Below, one piece after another: positions 7,900-16,997 of a stretch of 64,000 bases of DNA; position 1 is the first letter of the stretch, and each line of letters starts with the position of its first letter. This DNA comes from JABDMH01 sp965223105 (GTDB taxonomy: Bacteria; Bacteroidota; Bacteroidia; Chitinophagales; Saprospiraceae): NCBI GenBank assembly GCA_965223105.1, contig OZ244987.1, positions 3,844,001 through 3,908,000 on the forward strand, read 5' to 3'. A model generated the notes under the pieces. The model made no database searches, was not told the origin of the DNA, and saw nothing but the letters and a program-made list of their open reading frames with translations. The translations under genes were made by a program, and so were the position numbers.

Positions 7900-10032
7900 A
7901 TGTCCCAGATAGAACAGTTTAAATACGACAACGACATTGTCCGCAAATTTGCCATCGCCTCGGTGGTTTTTGGCATCATCGGCATGTTGGTAGGTTTACT
8001 CCTTGCCTTACAACTGGTTTTTCCTTCACTAAACTTTTCATTTGCCCCCACTACATTTGGACGAATCCGCCCGTTGCACACCAATGCTGTGATCTTTGCC
8101 TTTGTAGGCAATGGTATCTTTATGGGTGTCTACTACTCTCTCCAGCGGTTGCTAAAGGCACCCATGTACAGTCGTTTGTTGAGTAACATTCATTTCTGGG
8201 GTTGGCAAGCCATCATACTGGCAGCAGCAGTCACCTTGCCTTTAGGATTCACCAGTTCACATGAGTATGCTGAGTTAGAATGGCCGATCGATATTGCCAT
8301 TGCCTTAATCTGGATCGTGTTTGGAATCAATATGTTTGGCACCATCATGAAGCGACGTGAAAATCATCTATATGTCGCTATCTGGTTTTACATCGCCACC
8401 TGGATAACGGTTACCATGTTGCATATCGGCAACAATCTCGAGCTCCCGGTGAGTTTCATGAAAAGCTATCCTGTTTTCGCTGGAGTTCAAGACGCTTTGG
8501 TACAGTGGTGGTATGGACACAATGCTGTTGCATTCTTCCTCACCACCCCATATTTAGGCCTCATGTACTATTTCTTGCCTAAGGCAGCCAACCGGCCTAT
8601 TTTCTCATATCGGCTTTCTATAGTACATTTCTGGGCCCTGATCTTCATATATATTTGGGCGGGCCCCCACCATTTGCTTTATACCTCTTTGCCTGACTGG
8701 GCTCAGTCCCTTGGCATGGTGTTCTCCTTGATGCTGATTGCTCCCTCATGGGGCGGCATGCTCAATGGTCTACTGACTTTACGAGGGGCCTGGGACCGTG
8801 TGCGAAGAGACCCGATCTTAAAATTTCTGGTCGTAGCAGTCACTGCTTATGGCATGTCCACTTTTGAAGGTCCCATGATGTCCATCAAGGCTTTCAATGC
8901 CATTACACATTACACCGACTGGACCATTGGTCATGTGCATATCGGTGCCCTGGGTTGGAATGGCATGTTGACATTTGGCATTTTGTACTGGTTAATTCCC
9001 AAGATCTATCGAACTGAACTATACTCGGTACGATTGGCTAACCTCCATTTTTGGTTGGGTACCTTGGCTATCGTATTCTATGCGGTGCCCTTGTACTGGG
9101 CCGGTGTAACCCAGCAGTTGATGTGGAAACAATTTACTCCTGATGGCTTTTTGGTATATGGAAATTTTCTTGAGACCGTAACCCAAATCATACCGATGTA
9201 TGCGATTCGTGCCATCGGTGGGCTGATGTTTTTTGCTGGATTATTTATAATGGTTTATAATCTAATGAAAACTGCCCGGGCGGGCTCCCTTGACAGGTTT
9301 GAGTTGGCTGAAGCACCTGCCCGAATAAAACACACTCCACATAAGGGAGAACACTGGCATCGATGGTTTGAACGCAGAGCTGCCATCCTTTCTGGTCTTG
9401 CTTTAGTTGCAGTCATCATTGGTGGGGTGATCGAATTGATACCTATGATGATGGTCGAATCCAATGTTCCAAAGATCGAAACTGTCAAGCCGTACTCCGC
9501 ACTGGAACTGGAAGGTCGCGACATTTACATTCGGGAGGGATGTGTAGGTTGCCACTCGCAGATGATCAGACCGTTTCGTTCTGAAACAGAGCGTTATGGG
9601 GAGTTTTCGAAATCGGGTGAATTTATCTACGACCGGCCCTTTCTTTGGGGCTCAAAGCGCACCGGACCTGATCTGCACCGGGTCGGAGGGAAGTACCCAG
9701 ACTCATGGCATTTCAATCACATGCTTGACCCCACCACCATGTCACCAGGGTCAATTATGCCTCCATATCCCTGGCTAATCCGGAACGATCTGGATTACTC
9801 AGATATTGGTAAAAAGTTGCAAGTTTTGAAAACATTGGGTACACCCTACAGTAATAGATATATCGAAAATGCTGAAAAAGTTCTTGTAGATCAGTCCAAT
9901 GCTATCGCGGGATCCCTGCGTAGGGATGGCATCGACCTGGACGGTCTGGAGAACAAGGAAATTATTGCATTGATAGCATACTTACAGCGTCTTGGAACAG
10001 ACATTAAGAGATTAGATACCGCTGTAAATTAA
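7900..10032 (+). CDS. ccoNO: fused cbb3 cytochrome oxidase subunits I and II (CcoN-CcoO)
   Basis: The 710-residue polytopic protein carries subunit I in residues 1-460. Its histidines include H60 (low-spin haem b), H207, H257 and H258 (copper B) and H345/H347 (haem ligands). A linker and one membrane helix (about 494-518) lead into the CcoO part, with the c-type haem motif C548-V-G-C551-H552 and the typical QMIRPFR that follows. CcoN-CcoO fusion is common in Bacteroidota. The enzyme is the high-affinity terminal oxidase that reduces oxygen to water and pumps protons in the inner membrane, suited to low oxygen. The family assignment is secure. Confidence 0.97.
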   Translation: MSQIEQFKYDNDIVRKFAIASVVFGIIGMLVGLLLALQLVFPSLNFSFAPTTFGRIRPLHTNAVIFAFVGNGIFMGVYYSLQRLLKAPMYSRLLSNIHFWGWQAIILAAAVTLPLGFTSSHEYAELEWPIDIAIALIWIVFGINMFGTIMKRRENHLYVAIWFYIATWITVTMLHIGNNLELPVSFMKSYPVFAGVQDALVQWWYGHNAVAFFLTTPYLGLMYYFLPKAANRPIFSYRLSIVHFWALIFIYIWAGPHHLLYTSLPDWAQSLGMVFSLMLIAPSWGGMLNGLLTLRGAWDRVRRDPILKFLVVAVTAYGMSTFEGPMMSIKAFNAITHYTDWTIGHVHIGALGWNGMLTFGILYWLIPKIYRTELYSVRLANLHFWLGTLAIVFYAVPLYWAGVTQQLMWKQFTPDGFLVYGNFLETVTQIIPMYAIRAIGGLMFFAGLFIMVYNLMKTARAGSLDRFELAEAPARIKHTPHKGEHWHRWFERRAAILSGLALVAVIIGGVIELIPMMMVESNVPKIETVKPYSALELEGRDIYIREGCVGCHSQMIRPFRSETERYGEFSKSGEFIYDRPFLWGSKRTGPDLHRVGGKYPDSWHFNHMLDPTTMSPGSIMPPYPWLIRNDLDYSDIGKKLQVLKTLGTPYSNRYIENAEKVLVDQSNAIAGSLRRDGIDLDGLENKEIIALIAYLQRLGTDIKRLDTAVN

Positions 10033-10043
10033 CTTAAGAGACT

Positions 10044-10205
10044 ATGAGTAAATACATTTTAGAATCCGCTGACAATATTGACTGGATGGCTATCGGTCCT
10101 CTGATTTTATTTTTCATTTTCTTTCTATTGATCACTTACCGGGCAATCCGAACCAAGAAAGCACACATCCATAAAATGGAGCGATTGCCTTTAGAAGAAG
10201 ATTAG
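10044..10205 (+). CDS. ccoQ: small cbb3 subunit CcoQ/FixQ
   Basis: A 53-residue protein with one membrane helix (about 14-35, rich in Phe, Ile and Leu) and a basic cytoplasmic tail ending LPLEED. Size, topology and position between ccoNO and ccoP identify it as CcoQ, which stabilises the oxidase complex. It starts 11 bp after ccoNO. Confidence 0.85.
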   Translation: MSKYILESADNIDWMAIGPLILFFIFFLLITYRAIRTKKAHIHKMERLPLEED

Positions 10206-10222
10206 ATTCTATTATTAAATCA

Positions 10223-11131
10223 ATGACTTACTTGCGAACAATGAAAAAACGCTATCAAAAACTCTCTATCGGTTCTTGCCTTTCATTGGGACCATTGGTG
10301 TTACTGGCACAAACAGAATCGAGCACCGGTTCAATGTCCAGGACCTATCAGGATATTGGGTTATATATTACCGTTGCACTCACTCTTGCTGTTATTCTGG
10401 CCGCTTTTATCGTACTGATGCGCACCTTGGAATCCTTGATGAAATTACAAGATCCAAAAGCCGACAGTGTAAGGTCTTCGTCTTCTGTGGCCAGCACATT
10501 GAAGATTCCCGGATGGCAAAAGTTATATGCACAACTGACTAAGTCGGTCCCTATAGAAAGGGAACGTGAGATCTTACTAGATCATAATTATGATGGCATT
10601 AGGGAATTAGACAATCGACTCCCCCCTTGGTGGCTCGGCATGTTTTATGTCACTATTGTAATCGGTGTGTTGTACTATGGATACTATCACGTGCTTGGCA
10701 AAGGAATGAGTTCGGAGGAAGCTTGGCAAGCCGAAATGGTAGAAGCTAAAACCAGTGTCCAATCTTATCTAGCTAGTCAGGGTAATGTGATAGATGAAAC
10801 GAACGTAGAGTTGGTTACTGACGATGCTGCATTAAGTGCCGGAGAAATCACCTACAATACGCTTTGTGCAGTCTGTCATCTCGAGTCAGGTGCCGGCCTT
10901 GTCGGTCCCAATCTCACGGATGAATATTGGGTCCACGGAGGTGATATAAAGGATTTATTTGCAACCATCAAATATGGAGTGCCTGAAAAAGGGATGATCG
11001 CTTGGAGTAATCAGCTGAGACCAGAACAAATCCAACAAGTGGCAAGTTACATCCTCAACAATTTGGTAGGTACCACTCCCGAAAATCCAAAAGCTCCGGA
11101 GGGTGAATTGTACCAGAGAGAAGGAATTTGA
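10223..11131 (+). CDS. ccoP: cbb3 oxidase subunit III (CcoP), single haem
   Basis: Two hydrophobic segments in the N-terminal half (about 46-66 and 135-155) flank a cytoplasmic region. The C-terminal cytochrome c domain has one haem site, C215-A-V-C218-H219, and a probable axial Met (KGMIAW near 256). Proteobacterial CcoP has two haems; the single-haem form is usual in this phylum. An upstream ATG at 10223 and a second at 10241 (MKKRYQK) are both possible, the second giving a more typical N-terminus. It passes electrons from quinol:cytochrome c oxidoreductase or a soluble cytochrome to CcoNO. Confidence 0.93.
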   Translation: MTYLRTMKKRYQKLSIGSCLSLGPLVLLAQTESSTGSMSRTYQDIGLYITVALTLAVILAAFIVLMRTLESLMKLQDPKADSVRSSSSVASTLKIPGWQKLYAQLTKSVPIEREREILLDHNYDGIRELDNRLPPWWLGMFYVTIVIGVLYYGYYHVLGKGMSSEEAWQAEMVEAKTSVQSYLASQGNVIDETNVELVTDDAALSAGEITYNTLCAVCHLESGAGLVGPNLTDEYWVHGGDIKDLFATIKYGVPEKGMIAWSNQLRPEQIQQVASYILNNLVGTTPENPKAPEGELYQREGI

Positions 11132-11171
11132 ATACTCTTTTGCAATTCTGTGCTGAAAAGATAATGTGAGA

Positions 11172-12578
11172 ATGGAGGTTAGCAATGAATATCGGGACCA
11201 TATCAGCACAGTGGACCATCACACGGGCAAACGTATTTGGGTTTACCCCAAAAAGCCTCAGGGACCATTATACCGTGGTCGAACCTGGGTAAGCATCATT
11301 TTACTGCTGCTGTTATTTGGAATGCCGTTTATCAAGATTCACGGCGATCCTATTTTGCTCTTTAATGTGGTGGATCGACAATTTATACTATTTGGTATTG
11401 TTTTTACCCCACAAGACTTGCATTTATTTGCTCTGGCCATGATCACCCTTATGCTGTTCATCGCACTATTTACGGTGGTGTTTGGAAGGCTATTTTGTGG
11501 TTGGGTTTGTCCGCAGACCATCTTCATGGAGATGGTGTTTAGAAAAATCGAATACTGGATTGAGGGGGATGCTAATAAACAACGAAAACTCAACAACAGT
11601 AAATGGACAGGCGAGAAGATATGGAAGAAGACCCTGAAAACTGCCATTTTCTTCACCATAGCAGTGTTGATCGCCAATACTTTTCTTGCTTATATCATTG
11701 GTGTAGACCGCGTTTTTGAGATCGCTACTGAGCCCATTCATAATAATGTTGGTGGATTTATTGCAATGCTAATTTTTTCTGGTATTTTCTATTTCGTTTT
11801 TGCTTATATGCGAGAGCAAGTATGCATTGCCGTTTGTCCATATGGCAGACTACAAGGAGTACTGCTTGACAAGGATTCGATTGTCGTTGCCTATGACTGG
11901 CTCCGAGGTGAACCACGTGGCAAGATCAGAAAGAATAAGCAACCAGCACCTGATGCACCAACATTAGGAGATTGCATTGACTGCAAGCTTTGTGTGCAAG
12001 TGTGCCCTACCGGAATCGACATTCGCAATGGAACACAATTGGAGTGTGTCAACTGCACCGCTTGTATTGACGCCTGCGATGCTGTCATGGAAAAAGTGGA
12101 TCGGCCAAAGGGCCTCATCCGATACGATTCTCTAACAGGTATTGAAAGTGGCATTCGAAAGATTTTTACCCCAAGAGTGATAGGCTATTCTGCCATTCTC
12201 GTTATCCTAATTACTGCTCAAGCCTTTCTCTTCGCCAGTCGGAGCGAAGTAGAGTTTATTGTGTTGCGTACTCCTGGCATGCTTTATCAGGAAGTGGATG
12301 ATACCCACATCAGTAACCTATACAATTATCAAATCATCAACAAGACCACCAAGGAATTCAGTGATCTCTCCCTGCAGCTTTCTTCCCCCCATGGCAGAAT
12401 TAAACTTGTCGGAAAAATCCCTCCAGTGGGTAAGCAATCCATGTCTGAGGGAGCTTTCTTCATTGAAATGGATAAACGTCATTTGTCATCACATAAGACG
12501 AAACTGAAGATTGAGATTCTTTCCGGTGAGGAATTGATTGATAGGGCAAAGACAAATTTTATGGGACCATTTAAGTAA
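11172..12578 (+). CDS. ccoG: cbb3 oxidase accessory ferredoxin CcoG
   Basis: A membrane ferredoxin-like protein with several membrane helices, the CGWVCPQT motif near residue 110, and two cysteine clusters around 270-300 (CIDCKLCVQVCPTG and CVNCTACIDACD) that bind 4Fe-4S centres. A C-terminal immunoglobulin-like domain follows. CcoG is a cupric reductase that helps deliver copper to cbb3 oxidase. ATG 11172 was chosen over the in-frame GTG at 11166 because it gives the normal MEVSNEYRD start. Confidence 0.93.
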   Translation: MEVSNEYRDHISTVDHHTGKRIWVYPKKPQGPLYRGRTWVSIILLLLLFGMPFIKIHGDPILLFNVVDRQFILFGIVFTPQDLHLFALAMITLMLFIALFTVVFGRLFCGWVCPQTIFMEMVFRKIEYWIEGDANKQRKLNNSKWTGEKIWKKTLKTAIFFTIAVLIANTFLAYIIGVDRVFEIATEPIHNNVGGFIAMLIFSGIFYFVFAYMREQVCIAVCPYGRLQGVLLDKDSIVVAYDWLRGEPRGKIRKNKQPAPDAPTLGDCIDCKLCVQVCPTGIDIRNGTQLECVNCTACIDACDAVMEKVDRPKGLIRYDSLTGIESGIRKIFTPRVIGYSAILVILITAQAFLFASRSEVEFIVLRTPGMLYQEVDDTHISNLYNYQIINKTTKEFSDLSLQLSSPHGRIKLVGKIPPVGKQSMSEGAFFIEMDKRHLSSHKTKLKIEILSGEELIDRAKTNFMGPFK

Positions 12579-12649
12579 GACCCTAGATGACCAATGTAAT
12601 ACTTGATGTAACTTGATTTATTATTTGATGTGATCTAAATTGTAGTGAG

Positions 12650-13084
12650 ATGAAATTGGACTGGGGTCAAAGTATAGCTATCTTTTATGGTTTGTTTATG
12701 GTCATCATGATCTCGATGGTGATCATGGCATCTCGCAATCAAGCCGACCTGGTGCAGGACAATTACTATCAAAAAGATCTAGAGTACGAATCTTTCCGGA
12801 AACGAAGGCAAAATGCGGCTGTACTTCCAGATCAGGTGGCGATCGAGGTAAGTAAGCAGCAATTACAAGTCAGATTTCCCGAAAATATGCACGGCATTAA
12901 GGGTACACTAACCCTGTACCGCCCTTCAGATCGAAGTCTCGATCGAGAATTGCCCATTGATATATCGGAAGGAAATACCATGGTAATTGACATAAAAAAA
13001 TTACCGGGAGGCTTGTGGAGAATCATGATCGATTGGGAGCAAGCTGGCAAGGAATATTATCAGGAAGAGATCCTAACAATATAA
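12650..13084 (+). CDS. ccoH: FixH family protein (CcoH)
   Basis: A 144-residue protein with one N-terminal membrane helix (8-29), then the conserved NYYQKDLEYE at residues 43-52 and a periplasmic beta-rich domain. FixH/CcoH is an assembly partner of cbb3 oxidase. Its stop at 13082-13084 abuts the next start directly, so the two are translationally coupled. Confidence 0.88.
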   Translation: MKLDWGQSIAIFYGLFMVIMISMVIMASRNQADLVQDNYYQKDLEYESFRKRRQNAAVLPDQVAIEVSKQQLQVRFPENMHGIKGTLTLYRPSDRSLDRELPIDISEGNTMVIDIKKLPGGLWRIMIDWEQAGKEYYQEEILTI

Positions 13085-13783
13085 ATGGAATATTGGACCG
13101 CATTTACCATTGGAATCTTAGGAAGCATTCACTGCATCGGGATGTGTGGTCCGATTGCCATGGCATTGCCCCATCAATCGGGCACAAAGACCGGCATCCT
13201 TTATAATGGTATACTATACAATGGTGGCCGTATTGCAGGATACAGTCTGATCGGTCTTTTTTTGGGTCTCTTAGGACAGGGGTTATCCATTGCTGGTTTT
13301 CAAAAGATTCTCTCACTCATCCTGGGCATTGCACTACTGGTGGGTGTGATCTATGCCTGGGGATTGCTTCCCTGGTTAAGGCAAATTCGTCTAACACCTT
13401 ACTGGCATCAATGGGCAACAAAAACTTTAACCAATTTGCTTAGAGATCCGACCAAAAAGACTTACTCATTCATAGGCTTTGCCAATGCTTTCTTACCCTG
13501 TGGACTGGTATATGTAGCCTTGGGAGGAGCACTTGTACAGAGCCACTTCATTTCAGGGACTCTCTTTATGACCTTTTTCGGTCTAGGCACACTCCCAGCT
13601 ATGTTGTTTGTAGCGCTATCAGGACAGATATTTTCTCTGAGATTCCGGCACCAATTACGAAAGATAACACCCTTGGTTATGCTGTTTTTTGCTGTGTTCT
13701 TTATAGTTCGAGGCCTGGAAGTCGATCTACCGCCAAATCTGCAGTATTGGCTGGATATGGGAGCAGCACCCATCTGCCACTAA
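13085..13783 (+). CDS. sulfite exporter TauE/SafE family membrane protein
   Basis: A 232-residue protein with about six membrane helices. HCIGMCGPI at residues 15-23 and NAFLPCGLVYVAL near 135 are the paired cysteine motifs of the SafE-like proteins that close cbb3 operons in many Bacteroidota (a CcoH-associated type also annotated as heavy-metal transport). The cysteines suggest copper handling for oxidase assembly rather than sulfite export, but this is inferred from context. It starts on the base after the fixH stop and is probably the last gene of the operon. Confidence 0.85.
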   Translation: MEYWTAFTIGILGSIHCIGMCGPIAMALPHQSGTKTGILYNGILYNGGRIAGYSLIGLFLGLLGQGLSIAGFQKILSLILGIALLVGVIYAWGLLPWLRQIRLTPYWHQWATKTLTNLLRDPTKKTYSFIGFANAFLPCGLVYVALGGALVQSHFISGTLFMTFFGLGTLPAMLFVALSGQIFSLRFRHQLRKITPLVMLFFAVFFIVRGLEVDLPPNLQYWLDMGAAPICH

Positions 13784-13800
13784 TGAGCGACCAGATCTAA

Positions 13801-13959
13801 TTAGGATTTGAACACCACAGCTTGTCTGCGAAAAGTTGACCGTAACGCCGCCACTAATCCTCTGGCCAACGCTTCAAAGGTTGGGCCTCCAAACCCGGAC
13901 ACAAAGAGGAATATACTGAGAATGAACCAAGATTTCTTTTGGGGAAATCCTTGCATCAT
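13801..13959 (-). CDS. possible small membrane protein
   Basis: A minus-strand frame of about 52 residues with a hydrophobic stretch FILSIFLFVSGFGG and a basic amphipathic tail. It lies between convergent genes. No ribosome-binding site is evident and I do not recognise a family. The frame extends to an earlier ATG at 14013. It may be non-coding. Confidence 0.25.
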   Translation of the reverse strand: MMQGFPQKKSWFILSIFLFVSGFGGPTFEALARGLVAALRSTFRRQAVVFKS

Positions 13960-14076
13960 AAATGGTGAACGTTTTCGAGACAATGTACATACTAAGGGAT
14001 TAAAGCTTATCAATTACCAATGCACTGCCATGGCACCCCTTATCTCGACAGAAAATGGCGGAAGGCTGCGCAATAC

Positions 14077-14490
14077 TTAGTGTGGGAGATGCGACCGTGT
14101 CAACCCGTAGATATACGTACCGGCGACGGCTGCAGCGATCACCACCATGATAGACCAGATGCCATGACCCAGCAACGTAAACATCGGCCCAGGACAAGCA
14201 CCAGTCATGGCCCAGCCTAATCCGAAAATCGTTCCTCCAATCAAATATCGTGGAATACTGAAGATTTTTGGCTCTAGTGAGATTGGAGTGCCTGCAACAT
14301 CTTTTAATCCAAATTTCTTAATAGCACCAAAAAGTAGAGCTCCCAAAATCACGGCAGTTCCGATAATGCCGTACATGTGAAAACTTTCAAATCGAAACAT
14401 TTCCTGAATGCGAAACCAGGAAATGGCTTCAGATTTCGTCATGACGATTCCAAACAGAATACCAACCAATAAATACTTCACTAATTTCAT
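14077..14490 (-). CDS. YeeE/YedE half-transporter, DUF6691 type
   Basis: A 138-residue membrane protein with about four helices, and GWAMTGACPGP near residue 100 carrying the cysteine typical of the YeeE/YedE (TsuA-like) family. Long TsuA transporters take up thiosulfate through a line of conserved cysteines; here the function is split over two genes. The ATG at 14490 (MKLVKYL) is preferred over 14496. It follows the larger half with almost no gap, so both are surely co-expressed. The substrate (thiosulfate, persulfide or another sulfur species) is inferred from the family. Confidence 0.85.
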   Translation of the reverse strand: MKLVKYLLVGILFGIVMTKSEAISWFRIQEMFRFESFHMYGIIGTAVILGALLFGAIKKFGLKDVAGTPISLEPKIFSIPRYLIGGTIFGLGWAMTGACPGPMFTLLGHGIWSIMVVIAAAVAGTYIYGLTRSHLPH

Positions 14491-14496
14491 AAGCAA

Positions 14497-15087
14497 TTAA
14501 AACAACGGTAGTAAGTGAGGCAAAACCAGGTGTGTCATCAATAATCCACCCATAAAAAACCCTATCACGGCAATGAGTGATGGGAGCTGAAGATTTGCAA
14601 GTCCGCTAATGGCATGGCCTGAGGTGCACCCTCCAGCCCACCGGGTACCAAATCCAATGAGAAAACCCCCAATGGTAAGAAAAAGGAGATTAGGAAGTGA
14701 CCAAGCTCCACTAAAGAATAGGTCATGCGGTACGAAACCTGCTCCTTCTTCCATGGTCTGTGGTGTCTTAATGCCTACCGATGCGAGATATTCCTCCGTT
14801 GATGCTGAAATATCAACCGGATCCGGGCTCGACAAGTAATGTGAAGCCATAAAACCTCCAATGACAGCACCGAAAATAAATACGAGATTCCAGAGCTGTT
14901 TTTTCCAATCAAAATTGAAAAATGGAACTTTCCTACCTGCACCCCCGATTGCACATAGCGTCCTCAAATTTGAGGAGACACCAAATTCCCCACCAAACCA
15001 AAGCAAGAAAAAAACGACAACCACAATCATTGCACCAGAGACCGACCAGTGCCAAGGCTGAGAAATAAAATCGATAAAATTTTCCAT
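14497..15087 (-). CDS. YeeE/YedE half-transporter, larger partner
   Basis: A 196-residue membrane protein with the signature RWAGGCTSGHAISG near residues 150-163, containing the conserved Cys thought to bind thiosulfate sulfur in this family. Membrane helices lie near 14-32, 68-86, 128-150 and 165-190. It is the first gene of a two-gene unit with the DUF6691 partner. It lies downstream of the MBL-rhodanese gene on the same strand, 136 bp apart, with an imperfect Crp/Fnr-like palindrome between them. Confidence 0.87.
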   Translation of the reverse strand: MENFIDFISQPWHWSVSGAMIVVVVFFLLWFGGEFGVSSNLRTLCAIGGAGRKVPFFNFDWKKQLWNLVFIFGAVIGGFMASHYLSSPDPVDISASTEEYLASVGIKTPQTMEEGAGFVPHDLFFSGAWSLPNLLFLTIGGFLIGFGTRWAGGCTSGHAISGLANLQLPSLIAVIGFFMGGLLMTHLVLPHLLPLF

Positions 15088-15155
15088 TAATGCTTATTCT
15101 CTTTAACTTTCTAGCGATTGAAACCCTTCTTCTAATTTATAGTAAATAACGCATT

Positions 15156-15170
15156 GTGATCCCTTGTCAC
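15156..15170. promoter_or_regulatory. imperfect GTGA-N7-TCAC palindrome upstream of YeeE pair
   Basis: GTGATCCCTTGTCAC has the outer GTGA/TCAC arms of the shared operator, but one extra spacer base and one mismatch at the inner position. It lies 69 bp before the YeeE start. Weak candidate site. Confidence 0.3.
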
Positions 15171-15223
15171 GATTGAATGGGGCAACCCATAGGTAAGTAG
15201 ATTCTGGATCACCAACTCCCGAC

Positions 15224-16648
15224 TCAGTCTTCATTCTCAATCGTGGTAGGACAGATATAATCGGTGACTACAATACCAGATTCCTTTATGCCCTCGAATC
15301 CACCCTCAACATCCATCAAGTTATGATATCCACGGGCTTTCAAAATCGAACTGGCAATCATTGACCGATAACCGCTGGCACAATGAACATAGAATTTTTC
15401 ATCCGGCGGGAACTCGGATAAATAATTATTGATAGACGCCAGAGGTGTGTTTTTAGCATCTGGCACATGTTCAGACACATATTCAGATTGCTTTCGAACA
15501 TCAAAAAGTGGCAAACTTCCTTCTTCATCCAATTTATTCCTCAACTCATCAGGTGAAATTCTTTGCACCTTATCGAGTTCCTTTCCTGCAGCCTTCCAAG
15601 CATCAATCCCACCTTTTAAGTAGCCCAGGGAATAATCAAACCCAACTCGAGCTAGTCTAGTCACAGCCTCCTTCTCCTTACCTTCCGGGGCAACCAATAA
15701 AATCGGAGTATATACATCTTTAATAAGGGCTCCAACCCATGGAGCAAAGTCGCCATCTAAGCCAATAAATATTGATCTCGGAACAAATCCGTTGGAGAAC
15801 TCATCTTTAGTTCGCACGTCAAGAATCAATGCTTCCGTTGCCTCAGCTTCCAACTCGAATGCATCTGGTTCGAGTGCCCTTAAACCTTTTGACAAAACTT
15901 GATCGATACTATCATATCCTTCCTTGTTCAATTTGACATTAAGCGGAAAGTAGGCTGGCGGAGGAAGTAAACCCTCTATGACTTCCTCAATGAACTCTTC
16001 CCTCGTCATATCGGGGCGAAGAGCATAATTAACTTTCTTTTGATTCCCCAGGGTATCCACAGTTTCCTTCATCATATTCTTGCCGCAGGCTGAGCCAGCT
16101 CCATGGGCTGGATATACGATGATTTCGTCCGATAGAGGCATGATTTTCTCCCGAAGGCTATCGTACAAAAGCCCAGCCAGCTCCTCCTGAGTCATGTGTG
16201 CCGCCTTCTGAGCCAGGTCCGGTCTTCCTACATCTCCGAGGAACAAGGTGTCACCACTGAAAATGGCATAGTCCTTACCGTTCTCATCTCTCATAAGATA
16301 GGTAGTAGATTCCATAGTATGACCAGGAGTGTGCAAAGCAACAAAAGTGACTCGACCCAATCTAAATTCCTCTCCGTCTTTAGCAATATGGGCCTTGAAT
16401 GTCGGTTGAGCTGTCGGTCCGTAGACAATAGGAGCTCCCGTCTTTTCTGCCAAGGTGACGTGGCCACTAACAAAGTCCGCATGAAAATGTGTTTCAAAAA
16501 TATATTTGATCTCGGCTCCATCCTGCTCTGCTTTTTTAATGTACGGCTCGACTTCCCGTAAAGGATCAATTATCGCTGCCTCACCCTCACTTTCAATGTA
16601 ATATGCACCTTGAGCCAGACAGCCGGTATAAATCTGTTCAATTTTCAT
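15224..16648 (-). CDS. MBL-fold hydrolase with two rhodanese domains
   Basis: Residues 1-250 form a metallo-beta-lactamase fold of the persulfide-dioxygenase/glyoxalase II type: H54-F-H56-A-D58 with H63, then HTPGH and GDTLFLGDVGRPDL. Two rhodanese domains follow. The first (about 265-355) has VAPEG where the active Cys should be and is probably inactive. The second (about 370-465) has HCASGYRS with the catalytic Cys. ETHE1-like enzymes oxidise glutathione- or protein-bound persulfide to sulfite, and the attached rhodanese can form or cleave thiosulfate. It neighbours YeeE/YedE genes and is 18835-22402-linked by a shared upstream palindrome. Role in sulfide oxidation is inferred with good support. 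Confidence 0.92.
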   Translation of the reverse strand: MKIEQIYTGCLAQGAYYIESEGEAAIIDPLREVEPYIKKAEQDGAEIKYIFETHFHADFVSGHVTLAEKTGAPIVYGPTAQPTFKAHIAKDGEEFRLGRVTFVALHTPGHTMESTTYLMRDENGKDYAIFSGDTLFLGDVGRPDLAQKAAHMTQEELAGLLYDSLREKIMPLSDEIIVYPAHGAGSACGKNMMKETVDTLGNQKKVNYALRPDMTREEFIEEVIEGLLPPPAYFPLNVKLNKEGYDSIDQVLSKGLRALEPDAFELEAEATEALILDVRTKDEFSNGFVPRSIFIGLDGDFAPWVGALIKDVYTPILLVAPEGKEKEAVTRLARVGFDYSLGYLKGGIDAWKAAGKELDKVQRISPDELRNKLDEEGSLPLFDVRKQSEYVSEHVPDAKNTPLASINNYLSEFPPDEKFYVHCASGYRSMIASSILKARGYHNLMDVEGGFEGIKESGIVVTDYICPTTIENED

Positions 16649-16701
16649 CTTATTCTCTTTTTTCTTGTGTGCAAAAGTAGCAGTTCCATAACAGCTTTTT
16701 T

Positions 16702-16715
16702 GTGATACTTATCAC
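16702..16715. promoter_or_regulatory. GTGAT-N4-ATCAC palindrome upstream of MBL-rhodanese gene
   Basis: GTGATACTTATCAC, extended by T and A to a 16-bp palindrome (16701-16716). It ends 54 bp before the start codon at 16648, matching the distance at the Crp/Fnr gene. Confidence 0.65.
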
Positions 16716-16770
16716 ATTTCCGCCCAAATGTACTGGTATCAACAATTGGCACTTCAATAGGTTGACCCTT

Positions 16771-16997
16771 TTGAATGAAGCATTAGTGCTTCATTCAAGA
16801 AGTATATGCTATTAGTGGAGCAGCTAGTTTTTGACAGATCGAAGAGGCGAAACCCCGCCTGCCCGCCCGTGCCGGATCGGACGGGAATGACTTCAGTCGG
16901 GCAGGCGAGCATAGGCGTAACTATGTAAGGCTTTTGACGATGAAGAGATGTCGGAAAGTAGCATGCCAGTAGTATTAGATATTTTTTGAATGAAGCA
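16771..16997. repeat. compound hairpin/repeat block downstream of SulP gene
   Basis: TTGAATGAAGCA (16771-16782) pairs perfectly with 16787-16798 around a TTAG loop. The same 12-mer returns at 16986-16997, directly after the SulP stop codon. Between them is a GC-rich nested hairpin: CGCCTGCCCG 16856-16865 with CGGGCAGGCG 16898-16907, and CCCGT 16866-16870 with ACGGG 16881-16885. The block may act as the SulP terminator and looks like an intergenic repeat element. No gene is supported in it. Confidence 0.5.

Noticed and set aside
13808..14080. Plus-strand frame of 90 codons
   Set aside because: No export, membrane or family features; composition fits antisense of another short frame. The minus-strand alternative is only slightly better.
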